Origin: Roseibacillus sp.
GTDB lineage: Bacteria; Verrucomicrobiota; Verrucomicrobiae; Verrucomicrobiales; Akkermansiaceae
DNA length: 13,146 bases
Reading direction: 5' to 3'
Assembly (NCBI GenBank): GCA_002723015.1
Contig: PBNG01000048.1
Location: forward strand, 43,870 to 57,015
How positions within the stretch are numbered: the stretch's first letter is position 1; every line of letters starts with the position of its first letter. Under the pieces are notes generated by a model that saw only the letters and a list, made by a program, of their open reading frames with translations, did not search any database and was not told where the DNA came from. Shown one piece after another: positions 7,601-13,146 of this stretch. A program made the translations under genes and the position numbers.

Positions 7601-8072
7601 TCACCGTGAAATCGCGATCAAACCGGAACGTCTCGGAGGAATCCTTCGCGCTGGCCATAATGGCACCACTCCCCCCCTCATCCTCCGGCAGCGAACCCGC
7701 CAACTCCTCTTCTTCCCCGACCAGCTTGCCCTCGTGCCAGACCCTGACGCGAGCCGCTCGCCCGATGGCGTGCTCATAGGCGAGCTCTACCTGACGACCC
7801 TCGCCCCCCGGAAGATCCACCACGTGATTCCCAAAGACAACCACCTTCGCCTCGGCAGACTCGTCAGCATCATAATCGAGAAGGGCCCTGAAGTTGGAGA
7901 AGGACCGGGCACTCTCAAGATCACATGGCCCTTCAGTAACCGGAAACAGGTTCTCGAGGGTGTTCTCAAGAGGGAACGAGGTAGGAGGACTGGGAGCCTG
8001 CCCGGACAGGGAGCCTGTCTGTAACAGCGCCACAAGGAGGAGAGCAACAGGGTATTTCGGCAAACGATTCAC
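4578..8072 (-). CDS. Exported LamG / cytochrome c / DUF6797-like / beta-propeller fusion protein
   Basis: The 1164-residue protein starts at a GTG (8070-8072) that gives a good signal peptide (MNRLPKYPVALLLVALLQTG..., to about residue 25). Domains in order: N-terminal region (30-140); a LamG/concanavalin-like fold (about 145-290, with DFTVMVKFRTKG and WDGEISNVRWWKRAL); a class I cytochrome c (about 355-445) with one haem site C377-x-x-C380-H381 and a likely axial M421 in GLMVPQPQYD; a region resembling what is annotated as DUF6797 in Verrucomicrobia (about 480-700); a dehydrogenase-like beta-propeller (about 740-1050, NGDVWIVDGV, PLGLRIVEGKIYVG, NGVCLNPDGSFIVTDQEG); and an Ig-like C-terminal domain (1055-1164). 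It probably acts in the periplasm or at the outer surface, oxidising a substrate, perhaps a sugar, and passing electrons to the haem. Substrate and cofactor are not visible. It is divergent from the CotH gene and may be co-transcribed with the PPC-like gene downstream. Confidence 0.9.
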   Translation of the reverse strand: MNRLPKYPVALLLVALLQTGSLSGQAPSPPTSFPLENTLENLFPVTEGPCDLESARSFSNFRALLDYDADESAEAKVVVFGNHVVDLPGGEGRQVELAYEHAIGRAARVRVWHEGKLVGEEEELAGSLPEDEGGSGAIMASAKDSSETFRFDRDFTVMVKFRTKGEGPLVARAPAAGEWVKDGKMLFIREGRVVYDIGWLGAIEGDRRVNDGREHVVVLQMDGKTARMFVDGRMEAAKREFMRPDVRKHIFKIGAGSSDFGGSWDGEISNVRWWKRALSLAEVKALSGGRADTVNTPDYNWKPGAEPAPDAEKRQLVEVKYGAIAGYGTKVQLKAGPGFRLRRARVQPLEKADHAALVRGWDAESLARGRQIYSQLCVTCHGTLEKEGSLPTAMRFHEGQFRNGKDPYRMFQTLERGYGLMVPQPQYDTAQKYDIIHYLRETFLRGSNESQLSKLDEEYLALLPRGMTTVEERRGPKKAPQYALQDYSNVLFWTMQVEGGNIAQKGITIRVDEGPGGVVAGKAWMLYDHDTMRLAAAWTGDQFVDWRGIAFDGSHGTHTSISGERKFVFPNLPMWANPETGDYEDLRISGRDNKPYGPLPGAWVRFRGLRYAGDDAVVSYTVGKRKVEEIPQWNAGTGSFVRIMRVGAGKEPLRMKLETAAEHIFPPEENPRVYRIIINETVRVEAGEPGDEKRFDPEPGRRFPGRLVTTIVPGAEEGPFAIDVLPTPPPSENPWQSWMRTSGFDFFEGGKSAAICTWNGDVWIVDGVDRSEGVLQWQRICSGLFQPLGLRIVEGKIYVGCRDMIALLHDENGDRETDYVEVFNNDHQVTEHFHEFAMGLQTDDEGNFYYAKSARHALTAVVPHHGTLLRVKKDGSRTDILATGFRAANGVCLNPDGSFIVTDQEGHWNPKNRINWVEGKGEEDFYGNMFGYHGITDSSDSAMNPPLCWITNQFDRSPAELLWVPESSAWKSLRGSLLNLSYGYGKIYVVPHEKVDGLVQGGMCQLPFDQLPTGVMRGRFHPGDGQLYACGMFAWAGSQRQPGGFYRVRATGKPAHAPVGLQTAPRQLRISFSDPLDRDSAERAANWEIEAWDLKRTRNYGSRHYNQRRWQVAGVTLSNDGLVATLEIPDLIPTWGMSIRLKIRGVGGEQVLREIHNSIHKIVK

Positions 8073-8191
8073 AATTGATGGGAAATTGTTCCCTGCCCCT
8101 TACCCGAGATCGTCCCCCGCGCCAATGCGATTCCAGATGCGCGTCCTTCACATTCAAGTGACCCCATCTCCCCCGAAAGATTTCCCAAACC

Positions 8192-8197
8192 ATTTTA
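8192..8197 (-). promoter_or_regulatory. Candidate -10 element for the cytochrome fusion gene
   Basis: Read on the minus strand the hexamer is TAAAAT, five of six matches to TATAAT. It lies in the most AT-rich part of the gap and would leave a leader of about 110 nt before the GTG. The -35 position (TGGCGG at 17-bp spacing) is poor, so an activator or another sigma factor would be needed, or this is not the promoter. Confidence 0.25.
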
Positions 8198-8382
8198 CAA
8201 CAATAAACTTGAATCCGCCACCTCGTTGGCGGCTGACCATTACGCCGAAGTCGGCCACTGCTACTGACGCGAATCCTGTTGACCCTGAGCCGACTCACCC
8301 CGGAGCCGGCACGCTACCCGAAATGGGTATTCCCTGTCTACTTCGGAGACATGCGCCGCAGACTTCCTACACTTCGGAGGGG

Positions 8383-8411
8383 TTGACCAGAAGGCGCTTT
8401 ATTACAATAAT
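8383..8411 (+). promoter_or_regulatory. Sigma70-type promoter of the CotH-family gene
   Basis: TTGACC (8383-8388) and AATAAT (8406-8411) are each five of six matches to the housekeeping consensus and are separated by exactly 17 bp. Transcription would start near 8418, leaving a leader of about 27 nt before ATG 8445. The leader is A-rich (CCCAAATTAAAACC) with no Shine-Dalgarno sequence. Position, spacing and match quality make this the best promoter in the window. Confidence 0.7.
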
Positions 8412-8444
8412 GTGCGGCTGATTATCCCAAATTAAAACCCCTTC

Positions 8445-11400
8445 ATGAGCCTTGATCCCCGCATCATTCTAAGGAACAGCATCTGCGGCCTGTTGCTATG
8501 CGCTCCCACTCTGGCTGACGAGTATGGCCCCCAGACTTTCGCCGTCCCCGATGGGACAACCAATCTCGGTGACGGAACCACCATCGCCGGAAATGACGGG
8601 GTCGCCTCGATTCAGAACGGGGCTCTACAGCTGACACGAGCCGGAACCGGCGACACTTCATCCTCCTTCAGGATATCCCCCCTCGGCAATTCCTCGCAGG
8701 GGTGGACGGCCACCTTTGAGTTCCTCCTCGCTGACAATCCCGGTGGCTCAAATCCCGCCGACGGCTTCTCCTTCAATTACGGATCCATCCCCACATACAA
8801 CCCATCACAATCTGAGGAGAGCGCTCCGGATGCTCATGGCGGTGGAGAGGAGGGATGGCACCCATCGGTCGCGCACATCTCCTTTGAGGTCGACAGCTGG
8901 GACAACGGAGGTGGTGAGGACGGACTGAATATCGCCATCAGCGGGGAAGATATCGCTTTCGAGAACCAGACCGTTCTCAGCAACGGCCAGTCCATCTCGG
9001 GATCGATGGAGATATCCTGGAGTCCAGCGACCGGAGCGAGCATGAAAATAGATCTCGGGGCCGGCTTACTACCAATCTTTACGAATGTGGATACTCCCCA
9101 GTTCTCAGGGAATGACAGCTACGGGTTCGCCTTCAGCGCAAGGACAGGAGGGGCGCACCAGAGCTTCTCCGTCGACAACCTGAGGATTACCACCTCGGAG
9201 GCCACCCTGATTCTACTGCCGGAGCCCGTTATCTCCGAATTTATGGCCGACAACGAAGAGACAATCGAGGACGAGGACTGCAGGACGTCGGACTGGATCG
9301 AACTGTTCAACTCGACCGCGGAACCACGCAATCTGGCGGGATGGCATCTCACCGACAATCCCTCCAACTTGACGAAATGGCGGGTTCCGGATCTTCCCCT
9401 TGGCCCTAACCAGCGCCGGATTGTTTTCGCCTCCGGAAAAGACCGCCCTGAAGGGGAATTGCACACCAACTTCTCCATCAACAAGAATGGCGGTTTTCTG
9501 GCTCTCGTGAAACCAGATGGGATTACCGTGACCTCCTCGTATAATTTTGGCCAGCAATACGGGGACGTCTCCTACGGGCGGCTGGGAGAGGCCCAGTCCG
9601 AGGGCTACTTTGGCAACCCCAGCCCCGGCGGAATCAACGTGGCTCCTCAGGGTATCCCGGTCTCGGAAAGGCCGGAATTTTCCCATGACGACCAGATTAT
9701 CACGCGAAGTATCAACCTCGCTCTTTCCACTCCATCTCCGACCGCCACCATCCGCTACACCACTGACGGAAGTGATCCCACCTCCGGCTCATCCCTCTAC
9801 CTTACGCCGATCCGGATCTTCGCTACCACCAGGGTCAAGGCCCGGATCTTTGAGCCCGGGAGGGAACCCGGCCCAGTGAGGGACCGCACTTATCTCAGAC
9901 TTGCCAGTGACATCAGGAATTTCAGCTCAGACCTGCCCCTCGTAATCATTGACTCCTTCGGGGCTAACATTGATGGGGAGTCGAGCGCGAACTCCCAGAA
10001 CCCGAGGCGCCCGGTTCAATCCATATTCGTGGATGTGGACGCCACCTCAGGAAGAGCCACCGTCACTGACGTTCCAGACTTTGCCGGACGTGGAGGCATG
10101 CGTGTTCGCGGGCAGACCTCGGCAGGCTTCGCAAAAAAACAATACTCCTTTGAGACCTGGGACAGCGATGGGAACGACAAGAATGTGAGCATCTGGGGAT
10201 GGCCCTCCGAGTCGGACTGGATCATTCATGCCCCTTATTCGGACAAGACGCTCATGCGGAACAAGATCGTCTACGACTGCAGCCGGGAGCTTGGCTATCC
10301 ATCCGTCCGGACGAAGTTCTGTGAGCTCTTTTTCAATTCGAACGGAGGCAATATCTCAATGGCCGACTATCGCGGGGTTTATGTCTTCATGGAGAAAATC
10401 AAACGGGACGAGGACCGCGTGAACATCAAGGCCCTCGAAAACTGTGACACCGGTGCCTCCTCAATCAGCGGGGGCTACATCATCAAGAAGGACAAGGGCC
10501 AGACCGTGGATGTGACCCTCACCACGGCACGGGAAGGCCATCAACTTGCCTTCGTTGAGCCTGACCTCCCCGGGAGTGCTCAGCAGGCATGGCTCAAGAA
10601 CTACATGGATAGTTTTGAAAACGCTCTGCACGGACCAGATTTTAACGACCCCCTGCGAGGATACGCAAACTACATCGATGTCGATTCCTTCATCGACACC
10701 CACATCTGGGTGGAGGTATTCAAGAACATCGATGGCTACCGCCTGAGCAGCTACTTCTACAAGGACCGGGGCCGGAAACTGGTGGCCTCCCCTGTCTGGG
10801 ATTACAACCTCTCTCTGGGAAATGCGGATTACCTTGAGGGCGAATATCCGCAGGGGTGGTATTACTCACTGACCAACGCTCAGCAATATCCATGGTATGG
10901 CCGCCTCTTCCAGGATCCTGAATTCGTGACCCGCTACTGGGACCGGTGGTTCGAACTTCGCAAAGGCATGTTGGCCACCGCCCGGATGATGACCCTGATA
11001 GACTCCTACACTGCCAACATTTCGGAGGCTGCCGCCCGCAACTTCGAAAAATGGGATGTCCTTGGATCAACCTTGTGGCCGAACGCACGAGTGTGGACTC
11101 CCCCCTCACCGCTTCCGGGCAGCGACCGAAATCTCTCTGGTGCCGGCCGGCGAAACTCTCACCAGGATGAAGTCGACTGGATGAAGGGCTGGCTGTGGGC
11201 TCGTCTGGACTGGATCGATAACCAATATACCTCTCCGCCCTCCTTCAGCCGGCAAGGAGGACCGGCAACCCCGGGTACTTCGCTCACCATGACGAACAAT
11301 ACCGGGCGGAGTGGCACGATATATTACACGACCGATGGGTCTGACCCCCGAAGAGCAGGAAATGCGAGTTCGACTACACTCCTGCGGGCCGGCAGTCCCC

Positions 11401-12941
11401 TTCGGTGGTTCATTCCCACCGGGCCCGTGAACGGATGGAACAGCGTCAACGGACCAGGCAATCTAGCCGCATGGGAGTCCGGGAATGCAGGACTGGGCTA
11501 CGAGAACTCTCCTGACGATTATGATGGCCTGATTGAAACGACCGTCCCGGGTGGCACCACCAGTGTTTACACCAGATTTGAATTTAATATCGGCAGTCAG
11601 GCAATCCTCGATGGATTCGACAACCTTTCCCTGAATATCCGATACGACGACGGCTTCGTTGCCTACCTGAACGGAGTAAGGGTGGCGGGCCCGAACGCAC
11701 CCGTCAACCCGGCATGGAACTCAGACGCCACTGGCTCTAATCCGGACAGTGCGGCGGTGAACTTCGAGGCATTTGATATTTCCAACTCTCTGGACCAGCT
11801 CAGGGTCGGAAACAACGTTCTGGCTATTCAGCTGCTAAACACAGGGACCACCAGCAGCGACCTTCTCCTCGATCCACAGCTGGTCGGGGGCAACAGCGGG
11901 TCCCTTATCTCCCCCTCCGCACAGCCCTATTCCTCAAGGCTGACCTTGAATGAGTCCCAGACGGTAAGCGCCCGCATCCTGGCCCCCGGGGGGTGGGGCG
12001 CACTCCAGACCGAGTCCTTTCTCATCAATGGGCAGATGGGCTCCGTTGAAAATATTGTGATCAGCGAACTAAATTATCGACCGGGAGCACCGACCCCGGA
12101 GGAGGAGTCCGCCGGTTTCGACGCCCGGACTGATTTCGAGTTCATCGAAATCATGAACATCGGACCGGCACCTATCGACCTCGAGGGGATCGCCTTCACC
12201 TCCGGGATTGAATTCGATTTTGACCTCGGGGATGTCCAGTTTCTCGTCCCAGGCGAACGAGCTGTGGTAGTGAGTAATCGCGATGCCTTCCAGCTGCGAT
12301 ACGGCGACCGGCTCTCAGGAATCCGAATCGCAGGTGAGTTCAGCAACAATCTGAGTAACGATGGGGAGACCATCATTCTCTCCAGCGCCAGCGGCAGTGA
12401 CATCCGTAACTTCACTTACAATGACGTCTCTCCCTGGCCCGAGGCGGCCGACGGGGACGGTCTGTCCCTAGTCCTGAGGAGCCCATCCAGCGCACCTGAT
12501 CATGACTATCCCCCAAATTGGCGCTCCAGCACGACCCCGAATGGAATTCCGGGCAGCTCAGATCCCGACCTCCTCGCAGGTTCTCCCCTGAATGATGACG
12601 ACGAAAATGGGATCAGCAATCTGGTCCAACATGCCTTTTCGGTTCCCGGTGGTCCCATGATCCAGCCTTCGGCCACAATCGAAAGATTTGTCAACGGTGA
12701 TGACGCAGCGGATTACATGACGTTCACCTACACCAGAAACCCGGCCGCAGACGATATCATGTTTACGGTCCAGATCAGCCCCGACCTCCAGAACTGGATC
12801 TCAGAGGGCAATGGAGACATCCTTCCGGTGCGCCGAATTGAAAACGAAGACGGGACGGAGACTCTCACCTACCGATATGCTGAACCTGCGGCAGGATACG
12901 AGCAACTCTTCGGCCGGGTCCTGATCCAGCACCTCCCCTGA
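8445..12941 (+). CDS. Large exported CotH-family (putative secreted kinase) protein with lectin-like, lamin-tail and chitobiase-C-like domains
   Basis: The 1498-residue protein starts at ATG 8445 with a signal peptide (1-24, ending APTLA). Domains in order: an L-type-lectin-like sandwich (about 28-250, ADGFSFNYG, ISFEVDSWDN); a lamin-tail domain (about 260-380, VISEFMADN...DWIELFNST); a CHB_HEX_C-like domain (410-485, YTTDGSDP at 438); a CotH domain (about 495-925); a second CHB_HEX_C-like domain (930-1195, YTTDGSDP at 961) split by a ~170-residue galactose-binding-like insert (FVAYLNGVRV); a second lamin-tail domain (about 1200-1350, VISELNYRPG); and a C-terminal DDENGISNL module (1384 onward). 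CotH hallmarks include GVYVFMEKIKRD (E650), NIDGYRLSSYFY (D763) and PVWDYNLSLGN (D786, N788). Some CotH proteins phosphorylate spore-coat proteins; activity in this large exported form is untested as far as I know. It is probably extracellular or surface-attached, with several potential glycan-binding parts. A promoter lies just upstream. Confidence 0.93.
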   Translation: MSLDPRIILRNSICGLLLCAPTLADEYGPQTFAVPDGTTNLGDGTTIAGNDGVASIQNGALQLTRAGTGDTSSSFRISPLGNSSQGWTATFEFLLADNPGGSNPADGFSFNYGSIPTYNPSQSEESAPDAHGGGEEGWHPSVAHISFEVDSWDNGGGEDGLNIAISGEDIAFENQTVLSNGQSISGSMEISWSPATGASMKIDLGAGLLPIFTNVDTPQFSGNDSYGFAFSARTGGAHQSFSVDNLRITTSEATLILLPEPVISEFMADNEETIEDEDCRTSDWIELFNSTAEPRNLAGWHLTDNPSNLTKWRVPDLPLGPNQRRIVFASGKDRPEGELHTNFSINKNGGFLALVKPDGITVTSSYNFGQQYGDVSYGRLGEAQSEGYFGNPSPGGINVAPQGIPVSERPEFSHDDQIITRSINLALSTPSPTATIRYTTDGSDPTSGSSLYLTPIRIFATTRVKARIFEPGREPGPVRDRTYLRLASDIRNFSSDLPLVIIDSFGANIDGESSANSQNPRRPVQSIFVDVDATSGRATVTDVPDFAGRGGMRVRGQTSAGFAKKQYSFETWDSDGNDKNVSIWGWPSESDWIIHAPYSDKTLMRNKIVYDCSRELGYPSVRTKFCELFFNSNGGNISMADYRGVYVFMEKIKRDEDRVNIKALENCDTGASSISGGYIIKKDKGQTVDVTLTTAREGHQLAFVEPDLPGSAQQAWLKNYMDSFENALHGPDFNDPLRGYANYIDVDSFIDTHIWVEVFKNIDGYRLSSYFYKDRGRKLVASPVWDYNLSLGNADYLEGEYPQGWYYSLTNAQQYPWYGRLFQDPEFVTRYWDRWFELRKGMLATARMMTLIDSYTANISEAAARNFEKWDVLGSTLWPNARVWTPPSPLPGSDRNLSGAGRRNSHQDEVDWMKGWLWARLDWIDNQYTSPPSFSRQGGPATPGTSLTMTNNTGRSGTIYYTTDGSDPRRAGNASSTTLLRAGSPLRWFIPTGPVNGWNSVNGPGNLAAWESGNAGLGYENSPDDYDGLIETTVPGGTTSVYTRFEFNIGSQAILDGFDNLSLNIRYDDGFVAYLNGVRVAGPNAPVNPAWNSDATGSNPDSAAVNFEAFDISNSLDQLRVGNNVLAIQLLNTGTTSSDLLLDPQLVGGNSGSLISPSAQPYSSRLTLNESQTVSARILAPGGWGALQTESFLINGQMGSVENIVISELNYRPGAPTPEEESAGFDARTDFEFIEIMNIGPAPIDLEGIAFTSGIEFDFDLGDVQFLVPGERAVVVSNRDAFQLRYGDRLSGIRIAGEFSNNLSNDGETIILSSASGSDIRNFTYNDVSPWPEAADGDGLSLVLRSPSSAPDHDYPPNWRSSTTPNGIPGSSDPDLLAGSPLNDDDENGISNLVQHAFSVPGGPMIQPSATIERFVNGDDAADYMTFTYTRNPAADDIMFTVQISPDLQNWISEGNGDILPVRRIENEDGTETLTYRYAEPAAGYEQLFGRVLIQHLP

Positions 12942-12953
12942 TCAGGGAGGTGC
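12929..12953. terminator. Palindrome over the CotH-gene stop codon, possible bidirectional terminator
   Basis: GCACCTCCC (12929-12937) and GGGAGGTGC (12945-12953) form a perfect 9-bp, GC-rich stem around CTGATCA, and the loop itself contains the palindrome TGATCA. It overlaps the TGA stop (12939-12941) and fills most of the 44-bp gap between two converging genes, where a shared terminator is expected. Neither side is followed by a T-run, so factor-independent termination would be inefficient. Confidence 0.55.
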
Positions 12954-12985
12954 CTTGGATGAAGATTCTCGGAACCGGGACAGTC

Positions 12986-13146
12986 CTATGGAACCTGCAC
13001 CAGTATATTGTCGAGGCAAAGTCCGCTGAAGGTGTCCAGCGTGCTGTCACTGACGAAGTTAAACTCGATAAGAACGGACTGACCGATCGCGGCGGCGGGG
13101 ACTGGAACCTCGATGGCAGTGTAATCTACGTCAAAGATCGTCATAT
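12986..13146 (-). CDS. C-terminal end of a probable secreted beta-sandwich protein, 5' truncated by the window edge
   Basis: The minus-strand frame is open from the window edge to a TAG (12986-12988) and gives 52 complete codons. The reading is IFDVDYTAIEVPVPAA, then VLIEFNFVSDS, and ends SGLCLDNILVQVP. The I-x-F-x-F-x-S-D...G-x-x-x-D-N-I-x-V pattern is the usual end of a MAM-like or other jelly-roll beta sandwich in secreted bacterial proteins. An ATG exists at 13142-13144, but the pattern needs upstream strands, so the gene surely continues beyond the window. It converges on the CotH gene with a 44-bp gap. The precise family and function are not recognisable from this fragment. Confidence 0.65.
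   Translation of the reverse strand, partial: MTIFDVDYTAIEVPVPAAAIGQSVLIEFNFVSDSTLDTFSGLCLDNILVQVP

Larger units (their letters stand above)
8073..8444. other. 372-bp divergent intergenic region
   Basis: This lies between the GTG start of the cytochrome fusion and the ATG of the CotH-type gene. It holds the strong plus-strand promoter at 8383-8411, a weak minus-strand -10 candidate at 8192-8197, and four short perfect or near-perfect stem-loops: CCGCCA/TGGCGG (8215-8232), GCCGA/TCGGC (8244-8255), TACCC/GGGTA (8315-8329) and GTCT-a-C/G-AGAC closing a TTCG tetraloop (8336-8350). I see no convincing gene inside it on either strand, and no tRNA or known riboswitch. Confidence 0.7.

Noticed and set aside
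7011..8024. A 337-codon plus-strand open frame antisense to the cytochrome fusion gene
   Set aside because: The opposite strand encodes clear LamG and signal-peptide sequence; this frame gives Pro/Arg/His-rich protein with no family signature, as expected of a shadow frame in GC-rich DNA.
8152..8214. An 8-bp inverted repeat ATTCAAGT / ACTTGAAT with a 47-nt spacer
   Set aside because: About one such pair is expected by chance in a gap of this size, and nothing else marks it as an operator.
8445..8520. Lipoprotein signal for the CotH protein (cysteine at residue 19 after LLL)
   Set aside because: LLLC lacks the small residue before Cys expected of a lipobox; a normal signal peptidase I site after residue 24 fits better.
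1..13146. Mobile element, phage, defence or secondary-metabolite system
   Set aside because: No transposase, integrase, terminal repeats, nuclease, toxin or biosynthetic core enzyme was found; every long gene is a metabolic or exported structural-type protein.

Overview
The window looks like chromosomal DNA of a free-living, probably aquatic, Verrucomicrobiota bacterium (or a close PVC relative). The reasons are protein-based: a large secreted CotH-type protein carrying lamin-tail and chitobiase-C-like modules, a LamG / cytochrome c / DUF6797-like / beta-propeller fusion, a secreted S1 sulfatase, and C-terminal modules that I associate with this phylum. This taxonomic call is inference; there is no rRNA or marker gene here.

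Layout. (i) Positions 2-2751, plus strand: the tail of a sodium:solute symporter, a stand-alone MetE-C-like zinc methyltransferase and an exported sulfatase, tightly packed (the last two overlap by ATGA) and probably one operon. (ii) Positions 2752-8072, minus strand: a secreted protein with PPC-like beta domains and a 14-glycine linker, and upstream of it a 1164-residue exported haem protein. The sulfatase and the PPC-like gene meet stop to stop with no base between them. (iii) Positions 8073-8444: a 372-bp divergent intergenic region with a near-consensus plus-strand promoter and several small stem-loops. (iv) Positions 8445-12941, plus strand: a 1498-residue exported CotH-family protein with an L-type-lectin-like N-terminus. 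(v) A strong palindrome over its stop codon, then the C-terminal 52 codons of another minus-strand, probably exported, protein cut by the window edge.

Functionally, the plus-strand cluster suggests uptake and desulfation of a small or glycan-derived sulfated substrate, with a methyl-transfer step alongside. The other genes encode exported beta-rich, carbohydrate-binding-like or surface proteins; one has a periplasmic or extracellular electron-transfer module. No RNA gene, CRISPR array, transposase, phage gene or recognisable defence system was found. The most interesting items are the architectures of the CotH and cytochrome fusions, the domain nested in a domain in the CotH protein, the in-frame 9-bp repeat encoding poly-glycine, the gapless convergent gene junction, and the structured divergent intergenic region.
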